Origin: PHBD01 sp964578535
GTDB lineage: Bacteria > Desulfobacterota > Syntrophia > Syntrophales > PHBD01
Assembly (NCBI GenBank): GCA_964578535.1
Contig: CAZODI010000011.1
Coordinates: forward strand, 28,329 to 92,328
Length of the DNA stretch: 64,000 nt
Direction: 5' to 3'
The notes below the pieces were generated by a model. It was not told where the DNA came from. It saw only the letters and a program-made list of their open reading frames with translations, and searched no databases. The position numbers and the translations under genes are program-made. Within the stretch, counting starts at the first letter, position 1. Each line of letters opens with the position of its first letter. Shown piece by piece: positions 45,509 through 53,867 of the stretch.

Positions 45509-47158
45509 TTATTTTTTCTCCTGCTCCGCCAGGAGCCGCCTCAGGATCTTTCCGGCTCCGCTCTTGGGCAGGCTGTCCACGAAGACCACCGACGCGGGAA
45601 CCTTGTAGGCGGCCATCTTGTCCTTGCACCAGCCGATGATTTCCTCTCCGGTGACCTTCCCCTTGAAATCGGGCTTCAGGACGACGTAGGCCCTGGGCTC
45701 CTCGCCCCGGTACGGATGGGGAACACCGATGGCCGCCGCCTCGGCGATCGCCGGGTGCTGGTACAGGAAGGCGTCGATCTCCGCCAGGAAGACGGAGAAT
45801 CCGGAGACCTTGATCATCTCCTTTGCACGGCCGACGATGCGGAACCAGCCGTCCTTGTCCACCGTGACCATGTCCCCCGTCTTGAGGTAACCGTCGGAGG
45901 TGATGGTGTTCTTCGTCTGCTCCGGGGCGTTCCAGTACCCCTTCATGACGCAGGGCCCCTTGATCCAGAGCTCGCCCTCTTCGCCGATGCCGGCTTCCTT
46001 GTCCGGCGTGCTTGGATGGACGATCTTCACGTCGTGCCAATACACGGGACTTCCGATGGTGCCCGGCGAGAAGTTCTGGCAGTTGTTCCCCACGATGCCG
46101 CCCGTACACTCACTGAGGCCGTAGCCTTCCACGATGTGGGTCCCCGTCAGCTCCTTCCAGCGCTTGTGGATCTCCAGGGGCACCGGGGCGCCGCCGGAGA
46201 GGACAAAGCGGAGGGACTTCAGGTTGTAGTTGCCGATGATGGGCAGGTTGCAGACGGCCACGTTGATGGGCGCAATCGTGACCCAGCCGGTGACCTTGTA
46301 GTTCTGGATCACGTCCAGCATGGGCAGGAGGTCGAAGCGGGCGAAGAGGATCAGGGTGCTCCCCACGGCCAGGGCCGGGTTCATGGCGATGTCCAGGCCG
46401 GTGATGTGGAACAGGGGCAGGATGATCAGGTGGACGTCGTTCTCCGTGTACTCGTAATAGTGGCGCACCGCCAGATTGTGGACCGCCATGTTGCCGTGAG
46501 TCAGCATGGCCCCCTTGGGGGATCCCGTCGTTCCCGCCGTGTACTGGAGCAGGGCCACGTCGTTTTCCAGGTCGATGTCCACCCTGGGCGGGTTGGGGGG
46601 CGTCTTCTCGATGAGGCTCTTGAAGTCGATGGTGCCGGGGATGGTCTTCTTCTCCGTGGACATGGAGGCATGAATGGGGATCGCCGGCTTCTCCGGCAGG
46701 TAGTCGGCAAAGCTCGTGACGAGAATGTTTTTCAGGCCGCACCGGTCCTTGACGGGCTCCAGGACGGGCCAGAAGAAGTCCTCCATGATGATCGTCTCGA
46801 CACCCGCATCCTCCAGCTCGTACTGGAGCTCGTCCGGCTTGTACATGGGGCTCACGTTGACGACGATGCCGCCCATTTTCAGGATGCCGTAAAAGCCGAT
46901 GACGAACTGGGGGCAGTTCTCGAAGTAGAGGCCGACCCGGTCGCCCTTCTTGAGACCCATGTTGACAAGGGCCGTGGCCAGGCGGTCGGTGGCATCGTCC
47001 AGTTCCCGGAAGGACGTCTCATGTCCGTAAAACAGGATCGCCGTCTTGTCGGGCCGGATCTTCGCCTGCTTCCGGATCAACTCGAAAATGGGCTCATTGG
47101 GAAGGGGCGGGACTACGGGGTCCTGTTTGGGCCAGTTGTGTTCCCAGATTCTCTGCAT
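45509..47158 (-). CDS. AMP-forming acyl-CoA ligase
   Basis: 549 residues. P-loop LQYTAGTTGSPKGAMLTH, VEGYGLSECTGG, YLKTGDMVTVDKDGW, C-terminal SGAGKILRRLLAEQEKK with the catalytic Lys. Typical length and layout of a long-chain or aryl acyl-CoA ligase. 68 bases separate it from the downstream FadB-like gene. Upstream is a 216-base spacer to the acyl-CoA dehydrogenase; no promoter or terminator is evident there, so the operon probably continues. Confidence 0.9.
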   Translation of the reverse strand: MQRIWEHNWPKQDPVVPPLPNEPIFELIRKQAKIRPDKTAILFYGHETSFRELDDATDRLATALVNMGLKKGDRVGLYFENCPQFVIGFYGILKMGGIVVNVSPMYKPDELQYELEDAGVETIIMEDFFWPVLEPVKDRCGLKNILVTSFADYLPEKPAIPIHASMSTEKKTIPGTIDFKSLIEKTPPNPPRVDIDLENDVALLQYTAGTTGSPKGAMLTHGNMAVHNLAVRHYYEYTENDVHLIILPLFHITGLDIAMNPALAVGSTLILFARFDLLPMLDVIQNYKVTGWVTIAPINVAVCNLPIIGNYNLKSLRFVLSGGAPVPLEIHKRWKELTGTHIVEGYGLSECTGGIVGNNCQNFSPGTIGSPVYWHDVKIVHPSTPDKEAGIGEEGELWIKGPCVMKGYWNAPEQTKNTITSDGYLKTGDMVTVDKDGWFRIVGRAKEMIKVSGFSVFLAEIDAFLYQHPAIAEAAAIGVPHPYRGEEPRAYVVLKPDFKGKVTGEEIIGWCKDKMAAYKVPASVVFVDSLPKSGAGKILRRLLAEQEKK

Positions 47159-47374
47159 CGTTCCTCTCCTTTTTTCGTTCGATGGTGAATCCCGGTGATT
47201 GTATCGATCCTTTCCTCACCGCCGGGAGCCCCTCGGGTACGCCATTCGTCCTGGTCCCCCCACGCCCGTACGGCCTGTTTCGCGTCTTTCCCCGCTTATC
47301 GTCTCCTTTTCTCTTCTCGTATCCGCCGGAAATGCTTCTCCCCCTCCGGCAAACCGGTATGGTCCCGGACGGAA

Positions 47375-48517
47375 TTACATCCCCAGGACCTTGCTCAGGA
47401 TATTTTTCTGGATCTGGGACGTTCCCCCGCCGATGGCCAGGATCAGGATGTCCCGGAAATAGCGCTGCATGTCGTGGGCCATCAGGGAACCCGACTCCCC
47501 CATGACGTTGATGCCACGGAGACAGATCTTCTTTGCCGTCTCGGCGCAGAAGTACTTGGACATGGAGGTCTCCAGGACCGGCTGCATGCGCTGCACTTCC
47601 TTCCAGGCGGCGGAATAGGCCAGCTGGCGCATCGCCTCGAGGTCCGTGGCCATCTCCGCCAGGGTGTGCTGGAGGGACTGCGTGTCGGTCCCGGCGCTCC
47701 GCCTGATCTTCTCGGCGGCGAAGGCCAGGGCGTCCCGGAAGGCCGCCTCGGCGATGCCGATGCAGCAGGACGACAGGACGAGCCGCTCCTGGTTGAGAAG
47801 CTTCATCTCCTGCTTCCAGCCGTTGTTGAGCCCCTTCTCGCCGCCCAGGATGTCCTCCTGCCGGACCCGCACGTTGTCGTAGTTGACCTCGCAGGTGTTG
47901 GATCCGTGGTAGCCCAGCTTCTCGACGGGCCGCGTGCTGTATCCCGGAAGCTTCGTGTCGACGATGAAGGCGGTGATCCCGTTGTACTTGGACTCGGCCG
48001 TCCGGGTGAAGGTAACGGTGTAGTCCGTCACGCCGGCGCCGGTGATGAACATCTTGTTGCCGTTGATCACCCAGCCGCCGTTCTCCGGGACGGCCTTCGT
48101 CCGGATGCTGGCCGCGTCGGACCCGGCGTTGGGCTCCGTGAGGCCGAAGCTGAACATGATCTCGCCCTTCGCCAGCCGCGGGAGGTACTTCGCCCTCTGC
48201 TCGTCGCTGCCGTTGACGGTGATGATCTCGTTGCCGTAGAGGAGAATGTTTCCCAGGGCCCAGGAGAGGACCGCCAGGCGCTTGGAGATCTCCTCGAACA
48301 GGATCATCAGGTCCAGGACGTCGCCGCCCTTTCCGCCGTATTCCTTCGGGATGTTGATCCGCGCCAGGTCCAGGTCGCAGAATTTCCGGACGAGGTCGTG
48401 GGGAAACTCGTCCCGGCCGTCGAAGGCCCGGACCCATTCCCGGGGCATCTCCCGCTCCACGAAGTCGCGGACGGTCTTCCTCAAGGCGTTCTGCTGTTCC
48501 GTAAAGCTCAAATCCAT
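47375..48517 (-). CDS. Acyl-CoA dehydrogenase (isovaleryl-type base position)
   Basis: 380 residues, N-terminus MDLSFTEQQNALRKTVRDFV, FSFGLTEPNAGSDA flavin loop. At the MCAD Glu position it has AIGGGTSQIQ, but the ERLVLSS segment (about 238) supplies a Glu at the position used by isovaleryl-CoA dehydrogenase, so activity is expected. Immediately upstream lies MaoC (37 bases). A branched-chain or 2-methyl-branched acyl-CoA is plausible. Electron acceptor ETF; no etf genes in the window. Confidence 0.9.
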   Translation of the reverse strand: MDLSFTEQQNALRKTVRDFVEREMPREWVRAFDGRDEFPHDLVRKFCDLDLARINIPKEYGGKGGDVLDLMILFEEISKRLAVLSWALGNILLYGNEIITVNGSDEQRAKYLPRLAKGEIMFSFGLTEPNAGSDAASIRTKAVPENGGWVINGNKMFITGAGVTDYTVTFTRTAESKYNGITAFIVDTKLPGYSTRPVEKLGYHGSNTCEVNYDNVRVRQEDILGGEKGLNNGWKQEMKLLNQERLVLSSCCIGIAEAAFRDALAFAAEKIRRSAGTDTQSLQHTLAEMATDLEAMRQLAYSAAWKEVQRMQPVLETSMSKYFCAETAKKICLRGINVMGESGSLMAHDMQRYFRDILILAIGGGTSQIQKNILSKVLGM

Positions 48518-48554
48518 CGCACCGTCTCCTTTTCCGCCTGCGCTCCCCGATTCC

Positions 48555-49010
48555 TCATCCCGCCTGGGGCCGCCGGTGCATGAGGAAGTTCATGTCCAGG
48601 GACATGACCTTCTCGTCCCGCTGGTTGCGGACTTCGTAATGCCAGACCTGGAACCCCTGGGCCGGCTTGCCCGTTTCCTTCTTGTCCTTTACGGTAATAT
48701 GGACCGTGATCGTGTCGCCCAGCTTCACGGGGGCGAACATGCGCATGCTGTCCGTCCCCATCCAGGCGATCATGGCGCCGCCCTCGATTTTGGCCTGCGC
48801 CGCCAGCCCCACCGCGAGCCCGAAGATCAGCGGGCCGTGGGCGATCCGCCCCTTGAAGACGGTCTTCTGGGCGTAGACCTCGTCCGTGTGGAGGGGATAG
48901 AAGTCCATCGTCAGGCCCGCCCAGTTCACCACGTGGGTCTCCGTGACGGTGATCGACGGGGTCTGGAAGTGGAACCCCGGGTCGAAATCTTCCCAGTACT
49001 TGTCAGGCAT
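48555..49010 (-). CDS. MaoC-like (R)-specific enoyl-CoA hydratase
   Basis: 151 residues from ATG 49010 behind GGAGAAAGCG. Single hot-dog domain with the hydratase-2 signature FYPLHTDEVYAQ (Asp and His of the active site) and FKGRIAHGPLIFGL. Reaction: hydration of trans-2-enoyl-CoA to the (R)-3-hydroxyacyl-CoA. It follows a DUF35 gene by 17 bases and precedes an acyl-CoA dehydrogenase by 37. Together with the thiolase-like protein and DUF35, this is the ChsH1-like position of steroid side-chain retro-aldol systems, as an analogy only. Confidence 0.88.
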   Translation of the reverse strand: MPDKYWEDFDPGFHFQTPSITVTETHVVNWAGLTMDFYPLHTDEVYAQKTVFKGRIAHGPLIFGLAVGLAAQAKIEGGAMIAWMGTDSMRMFAPVKLGDTITVHITVKDKKETGKPAQGFQVWHYEVRNQRDEKVMSLDMNFLMHRRPQAG

Positions 49011-49027
49011 CGCTTTCTCCTTTCCCT

Positions 49028-49444
49028 TCACTTCGCCGTGGGGCGGAACTTGGGCAACTTGAAGTCTTCGTTCAGCGTCTCGAAGACGACCTCCACGGGC
49101 ATGTCGCAGCGGACCTCCTCGGGCCTGCAGCCCACAATATTGGTGAGCATCTGAACCCCTCCCTCCTCCAGCCGGACGACGGCTACGACGTAGGGCATGT
49201 CGGCGATGAAGGCCGAGGGGGCGTTGCTCTCGACGACGGTGTAGGTGTAGATGGTCGCCCGGCCCGAGGCGGGAACCCACTCGACGGCGTCGGAAAAGCA
49301 GTGGGGACAGGCGATCCGCGGATAGAAAATGTATTTTCCACAGTCCGAGCACTTCTGGATGATGAACCGCTCTTCCTTTGCGGCGTCCCAGAAGGGCTTC
49401 GCCCAGGGGTTCACCACGGGAACGGGTTTCTTCGGTGCGTCCAT
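49028..49444 (-). CDS. DUF35 zinc-ribbon/OB-fold acyl-CoA-binding protein
   Basis: 138 residues from ATG 49444, with GAGGAGGA 6 bases upstream. Zinc ribbon CSDCGKYIFYPRIACPHC (four Cys), then the OB fold (ATIYTYTVVESN, YVVAVVRLEEG, VEVVFE). DUF35 proteins work as obligate partners of SCP-x/Ltp-type thiolase-like proteins, so the thiolase-like gene upstream (49766-50950) is the expected partner. A MITE-like repeat has inserted between these two genes. Confidence 0.92.
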   Translation of the reverse strand: MDAPKKPVPVVNPWAKPFWDAAKEERFIIQKCSDCGKYIFYPRIACPHCFSDAVEWVPASGRATIYTYTVVESNAPSAFIADMPYVVAVVRLEEGGVQMLTNIVGCRPEEVRCDMPVEVVFETLNEDFKLPKFRPTAK

Positions 49445-49642
49445 ATCAGTCCTCCTCCCCGGCGTATTGCCGGACAAGTCATTTCCCGGTTTACAGAGAA
49501 ACGTGGCAGCGACCCTTTCTCAGATCCGTATCATTTCCCTTATTTGGACGGTTTCCTTTCATACCGCCCCCGGACCGCTCAAAAATGCCTGGATGCAAGG
49601 CCCCTGACGATCCGGACCATGGGGCCTGCTTCCCTTCTCAAA

Positions 49643-49764
49643 GGGCTGTTCAAAATGGGCTGGATGCAAGGCCCCTGAAATCCTGGGCCGCGAGGCGTAC
49701 TTTGAAGTACGTTGAGCGGTGCAGGATGAAGGAAACGCAGCAGTCGGCCCATTTTCAACAGCCC
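49643..49764. mobile_element. MITE-like inverted-repeat element
   Basis: 122 bp with 20-bp terminal inverted repeats (49643-49662 and 49745-49764, 18 of 20 matching), internal palindrome CGTACTTTGAAGTACG, no coding capacity. A truncated partial copy is just outside it at 49578-49610. Similar GGGCTGTTGAAAA...TTTTCAACAGCCC elements are, to my knowledge, common in deltaproteobacterial genomes. It ends 2 bases from the thiolase-like gene stop. Confidence 0.75.
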
Positions 49765-49765
49765 G

Positions 49766-50950
49766 CTAAGGTATTTCTGTACCCAGGATCGATACCTGGG
49801 CATCCATATAGGTCCCGCCCACAGCCGTCTCGACGGCGAAGCGGGCGTTCGGCACCTGGCGATCCCCCGCCTTGCCCATGAGCTGCCGGGCCGTCTCCAC
49901 CAGGAGCGCCACGGCACCGCCGGCTCCCGTGTGGCCCTGGGAGAGCATGCCGCCATTGGTGGTGCAGGGGATGCGGCCTCCCGGCCACGTCTCGCCCCGG
50001 AGGAAGATTTCCCCGGCCTCGCCGCGCCCGCAGAAACCCAGCTCCTCGAATCCGATGATCTGGAAGATCGGATAGGAATCGTAAATCTCGGCAATGTCCA
50101 TGTCCGCCGGGGAGAGACCCGCCTCCTCGAAGGCCATCTTCCCGGCCTTGGCCCAGCCGAACCGGGACACGTCGGGCTCCTGGGAGTAGACGAAATGGGT
50201 GACCACCCCGCCCTCCCCCAGCAGGTAAACGGGCTTCTCCACGAGATCCCGCGCCCGCTCCGCGGAGGTGACGATGAAGGCCGCCCCGCCGTCGAAGAGC
50301 ATGTTCGACTGTTTGGCCCGCAGCGGCGTCGATAGCATCTTCGACTTGACGACCTCCTCGATGGTGAGGGGCTTGCGGAAGAAGGCGTTCGGATTGAGCT
50401 CCGCCCATTTCCGGTTGGAGACGCAGACCGCCGCCATGTGCTCGTCGGTGCAGCCTGTCTCGTACATGTAGCGCATGGTCGAGAGGGCCGTGACGGCGGA
50501 ATAGTGCTGGCCGTAAGGGACTTCCCACTCGGCGGAGATGCCCGCCGTGGAGAAGAGGTCGATGGCCCCCTGGGCGGTGACGCCTGTGCCCAGCTTTTCC
50601 GCATGGACGAACAGGATCATCGAGGCGGCGCCGCTGTAGATCAGCGCTGCCGCGATCTCGAGGGCGCAGGTGCTGCTGGAGCCGCCGGCGAAGATCTGGC
50701 AGTTTTTCTTCACGTTCTTGAGTCCCAGCTCCTCGGCGATGCGGCAGGTGACCAGTTCCGTGTTGAAGGCGGGGCTATAGAGGGCCCCCGTCGGCATCAC
50801 GTAGTCGATCTCGTCCTTGTTGATCCCGGCGTCCTTGATGGCCATCTTGGCCGAGGCCATGCCGTGGTAGATGGCCGCCGTTTCGGGGAACCGGCCTGTG
50901 GGCACCTCGCCGATCCCGATGATGGCGACCTTTCCTTTGAGCTTGCTCAT
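49766..50950 (-). CDS. Thiolase-like protein, Ltp/SCP-x type, cysteine-poor active site
   Basis: 394 residues from ATG 50950 behind GGAGGAAAGC. Thiolase fold; motifs AGGSSSTCALE (88-98), IAEIYDSYPIF (287-296), NGGMLSQGHTGA (332-343), AVGGTYMDA (376-384). By hand alignment the thiolase nucleophile Cys position (residue 90) is Gly, and the C-terminal Cys of CxGGG is Val/Gly, while the GH His (340) is kept. So ordinary thiolysis is doubtful. In actinobacterial steroid degradation, Ltp2-type proteins with a DUF35 partner do retro-aldol cleavage; here DUF35 and MaoC are next in the operon. I cannot decide between aldolase, non-decarboxylating and structural roles. Confidence 0.87.
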   Translation of the reverse strand: MSKLKGKVAIIGIGEVPTGRFPETAAIYHGMASAKMAIKDAGINKDEIDYVMPTGALYSPAFNTELVTCRIAEELGLKNVKKNCQIFAGGSSSTCALEIAAALIYSGAASMILFVHAEKLGTGVTAQGAIDLFSTAGISAEWEVPYGQHYSAVTALSTMRYMYETGCTDEHMAAVCVSNRKWAELNPNAFFRKPLTIEEVVKSKMLSTPLRAKQSNMLFDGGAAFIVTSAERARDLVEKPVYLLGEGGVVTHFVYSQEPDVSRFGWAKAGKMAFEEAGLSPADMDIAEIYDSYPIFQIIGFEELGFCGRGEAGEIFLRGETWPGGRIPCTTNGGMLSQGHTGAGGAVALLVETARQLMGKAGDRQVPNARFAVETAVGGTYMDAQVSILGTEIP

Positions 50951-51095
50951 GCTTTCCTCCTTGTTTCGCGTCGCGCCGGAACCCGCCGCCTGTGGACCCG
51001 CCGGTCCGCGCAACCGCCCCTCACCGCGGGACGTCCCGTCACCCGTGATTTCAAGAGCAGGCGGGCGGGGAAAAGGGGCCCCGCCCGCCGTCCGG

Positions 51096-52541
51096 TCACT
51101 TTTTGATGCCCGCCAGGTTCTCGGCGATGCCCTTGCACCGGCCGATGATCTTCCTGGCTTCCATGAAGATCGTCATCCGCTCGGCGAAGGGAGAGCCCTC
51201 GCCGTGGAGGCAGATCGTCTCCAGGTCCGCCGAGGTGATCCGGCGGATCAGGTCGAACATCCGCAGCCGGTCCTCCGTCGGAACGGAGGCCTTTCCCTGC
51301 AGGTACTTCTTGATGTCGCCCTGGGTCTCCGGATTCTGCCAGTCCTTGTAGGTCGGAGCCGTCACCAGGAGGCCGCCGGCCAGGTCCTGGATGATCTCGC
51401 AGACCTTGTGGTAATTATGGGCGAAGTGGTACTTGGCGATGTTCGTCGTGATGGGATTCGGCACCGGGATTCCCGCGTGGTCAACGAAATCCAGGCAGGC
51501 CGAGCGGGACAGGGCCGAGAGGGTCTCCAGATAGATGACCAGTTCGGTGATCTTCTCCCGGACATGGGGTGCGTCGAGCACGCCGTTGTAGTCCGCAATG
51601 GCCACGGCGACGCCCAGGAGCTGCTCGCTCAGCGGGATGCGGTAGGCGCAGCCCGTGCGGCGGTGCATAAGGGCGAAGTTGTAGACCATCGTGGCGGCCA
51701 TCTTCCACTCGCCGCACAGGAAGACCCGGTCCCAGGGAACGAGGACGTCGTCGAAGATGATCAGGGAGTCCGTGTGCATGCGACGGAGGGGGCTCTCGAC
51801 GGGGAACTCCAGGTCGCTGATCCGGCCATGGAAGGGACGGACGATCTGGCGGATCCCCTTGGTGTTTGCCGGGATGGCGAAGGCGACTGCGTAGGGCGCG
51901 TCTTCCGGCCCACCCATGGCCCGGCAGGGGATCACGAAGAACTCGTTGCAGTAGGCGGCCCCGGTGATGTGGACCTTGGCGCCCCGCACGATGATCCCCT
52001 CGTCGTTCTTGTCGACCATGCGGACGTGGAAGTCCGGGTGGGCCTGGCCCGCGTCGGAGGGCCGGAGCCTGCGATCGCCCTTCACGTCGGTGACGCCGGC
52101 GACGACGCACTTGTCGGTCTTCTTCAGGTACTTCCGGTAATTCTCGATCCGCTCCAGGTAGACCTTCCCCGCATCGCCCATGGTCCGCGCCGTGATGGAG
52201 ATGGCGTTCATCGCGTCGGCACCGATGTCGTGGGCCAGGGGGATATAACCGTCGCCCAGCTCCGTCGCCTTGATGATGAGCTCCAGGTGCTTGAGCAGGT
52301 CTTCCCCGTTTTTCGGCACGTGGTTGTAGCGGCTGATGTTCTCTCCCAGCTCCTCGTCATAGACGAGGGCCAGGTCCTTGTATTGCGGATCGTGGGCCAT
52401 CAGGTAGTCGACGGCGACGGTCTCGACGCAGGCCATCAGATCGGGATCCGTTGCCACGTTCTCGATCTTCCGGCCCTTGTAGTAGACAATGCGTCCGTCG
52501 TTCAGACTGTCCCTGTACTCCTGCGCTGTCATCAAACCCAT
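51096..52541 (-). CDS. HpaB/AbfD-family flavoprotein (4-hydroxybutyryl-CoA dehydratase-like)
   Basis: 481 residues from ATG 52541 (AGGAGG 8 bases upstream); an internal ATG at 52532 is possible. The fold is that of 4-hydroxyphenylacetate 3-hydroxylase / 4-hydroxybutyryl-CoA dehydratase: RDSLNDGRIVYYKGRKI start, GAKVHITGAAYCNEF, DDVLVPWDRVF, DYNG, and AKYHFAHNY. In AbfD the Fe-S ligands are reported as Cys99, Cys103, His292 and Cys299. At the first two positions this protein has Pro/Asp (IPLAHDIGADAMNA), so the cluster is probably absent. Likely a flavin enzyme acting on a CoA ester or aromatic; the exact reaction is unknown. Confidence 0.85.
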   Translation of the reverse strand: MGLMTAQEYRDSLNDGRIVYYKGRKIENVATDPDLMACVETVAVDYLMAHDPQYKDLALVYDEELGENISRYNHVPKNGEDLLKHLELIIKATELGDGYIPLAHDIGADAMNAISITARTMGDAGKVYLERIENYRKYLKKTDKCVVAGVTDVKGDRRLRPSDAGQAHPDFHVRMVDKNDEGIIVRGAKVHITGAAYCNEFFVIPCRAMGGPEDAPYAVAFAIPANTKGIRQIVRPFHGRISDLEFPVESPLRRMHTDSLIIFDDVLVPWDRVFLCGEWKMAATMVYNFALMHRRTGCAYRIPLSEQLLGVAVAIADYNGVLDAPHVREKITELVIYLETLSALSRSACLDFVDHAGIPVPNPITTNIAKYHFAHNYHKVCEIIQDLAGGLLVTAPTYKDWQNPETQGDIKKYLQGKASVPTEDRLRMFDLIRRITSADLETICLHGEGSPFAERMTIFMEARKIIGRCKGIAENLAGIKK

Positions 52542-52777
52542 TTCGAATTGCCTCCTTTGGTTGGCCGGCCTCGTCTCAGGCCGGTCCGCGATCGTTTTTT
52601 TTGTTCCGTCCCGGGGCCGGGCGTCGGATGCTGAATGCAATGCCGGGAAACGGTTCGGCCTCCGCCGGCTTCCCGGTTGCACCGCCGGGGATGCGGGTGC
52701 GGTGGCTGCCGGGAAGGGATGGGAAGGAGTCCCCCCCCCGGAGCCGCCCGCCTGGACCGGCTTCCCGGTCTCGATCC

Positions 52778-53542
52778 CTAAATGGAGCCGCCGCCGTCGG
52801 CCACGAGGATCTGGCCGGTCATGTAGGAAGAGGCGTCCGACGCCAGGAACAGGGCGACACGGCCAACTTCTTCCGGCTGGGAGATCCGCCCGAGGGGCGT
52901 GTGACCCATTTCCTGTTTCAGCAGGGGCTCGTTCGTCCAGAGGGCCTGGCTGAACTTGGTCTGTACGACGCCGGGGGCGATGCAGTTGACTCGGATCCCG
53001 TAGGGCCCCAGCTCCTTCGCCATCGCCCGGGTCAGCATGTTGATGCCGGCCTTGCTGATGCAGTAGAGGCCCAGTCCGATATCGGGCGACACGCCGCCCA
53101 CGGAGGAGATGTTGATGATGTTGCCGCTCTTCTGGCCCTGCATGATCTTGCCCACCAGAATGCTCGTCATTGTGTAGCCCTTGAGGTTGGTGACCATGAT
53201 CTGGTCGTACATCTTTTCTTCCATATCCACGAGGAGCCCCATGCCGGGATTCGTGGCGGCGTTGTTTACCAGGATGTCGATCCGGCCGAATTCCTTCATG
53301 ACGGCGTCCACCATGTTGCGGATGGCGTCCATCTCCCGCACGTGGGCCGAGACGGCAAGGGCACGCCGCCCCTTGGCGCGGATCTCCTCCGCCACTTTCT
53401 CCAGGTCCGGCAGCTTCCGGGCGCTGACCGCCACATCCGCCCCCGCGTCGGCCAGCGCCAGGGCGATGGCCTTGCCGATTCCGCGGCTTCCTCCCGTTAC
53501 GAGGGCTACCTTTCCTTCCAGGGCCAAGTAAGAAGTATCCAA
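52778..53542 (-). CDS. Short-chain dehydrogenase/reductase
   Basis: 254 residues. TGGSRGIG cofactor loop, NNAA, active-site Ser-Tyr-Lys in INISSVGG...YCISKAG, and the C-terminal GQILVADGGGSI. Classical SDR; the Arg at ARK (position 42 region) suggests NADP preference. First gene of operon 1, driven by the sigma-54 promoter at 53646-53661. Likely converts a hydroxy group to a ketone (or the reverse) on the acyl-CoA or acid substrate. AGGAG lies about 10 bases before the ATG. Confidence 0.92.
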   Translation of the reverse strand: MDTSYLALEGKVALVTGGSRGIGKAIALALADAGADVAVSARKLPDLEKVAEEIRAKGRRALAVSAHVREMDAIRNMVDAVMKEFGRIDILVNNAATNPGMGLLVDMEEKMYDQIMVTNLKGYTMTSILVGKIMQGQKSGNIINISSVGGVSPDIGLGLYCISKAGINMLTRAMAKELGPYGIRVNCIAPGVVQTKFSQALWTNEPLLKQEMGHTPLGRISQPEEVGRVALFLASDASSYMTGQILVADGGGSI

Positions 53543-53645
53543 AACTGTTCTCCTTTCTGCGTGGATTTGCCGGTCGGCGGGTGCGGTGTCGAATCCGCTC
53601 CCCTTTGATCGATGAGGACCGATGGACGGTCACTCCTGTTAATTT

Positions 53646-53661
53646 TGCAAGATCGGTGCCA
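53646..53661 (-). promoter_or_regulatory. Sigma-54 promoter of operon 1
   Basis: On the minus strand TGGCACCGATCTTGCA: matches the -24/-12 consensus TGGCAC-N5-TTGC with correct GG-GC spacing. Predicted +1 near 53635, 93 bases before the SDR start codon. Between promoter and enhancer, two direct repeats GGTTA-(n)-ATTGAA (53672 and 53693, 21 bp apart) occupy an AT-rich stretch. Confidence 0.88.
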
Positions 53662-53728
53662 TTGGCCGATAGGTTAATTGAACAATTATATCGGTTAGAT
53701 TGAATGGCCGGAGGGGACCGGCGCCTCT

Positions 53729-53770
53729 GTCCTGCACAACATGTTGCGCAGGACCGCCTGCATGTTGCGC
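53729..53770. promoter_or_regulatory. Enhancer (UAS) of operon 1
   Basis: A 26-bp near-perfect palindrome (53729-53754, 12 of 13 pairs) centred on AACATGTT, plus a third half-site ATGTTGCGC at 53762-53770, 21 bp (two helical turns) from the matching half. The palindrome contains TGCACAACATG at 53733-53743, 72 bp upstream of the -24 box. Centre about 106 bp before the predicted start, typical for a sigma-54 activator site. Confidence 0.8.
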
Positions 53771-53867
53771 GCACCCGCCTCGGGGGAACGCAGGACCGAT
53801 CCGGTCGTACCAGAAACCCGAAAATGAGGACCGGTTTGAAACCTGTCCCTGCCTGCGGCCTCCTGGC

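Noticed and set aside
43425..46109. A single 894-codon frame covering the FadB-like gene and part of the ligase gene
   Set aside because: The N-terminal ~220 codons are the ligase gene read in another frame; the real start (45440) is at a crotonase N-terminus with a ribosome-binding site.
49766..50950. Calling it an acetyl-CoA acetyltransferase (FadA)
   Set aside because: It is of the SCP-x/Ltp type with a DUF35 partner and lacks both thiolase cysteines by hand alignment.
51096..52541. Naming the protein 4-hydroxybutyryl-CoA dehydratase outright
   Set aside because: The Fe-S ligand cysteines of that enzyme do not appear at the expected positions, so only the family is assigned.
52562..52620. 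Hairpin followed by T8 on the plus strand between HpaB-like and SDR genes
   Set aside because: No plus-strand gene ends here and the minus-strand operon would read it without a U-run; probably incidental.
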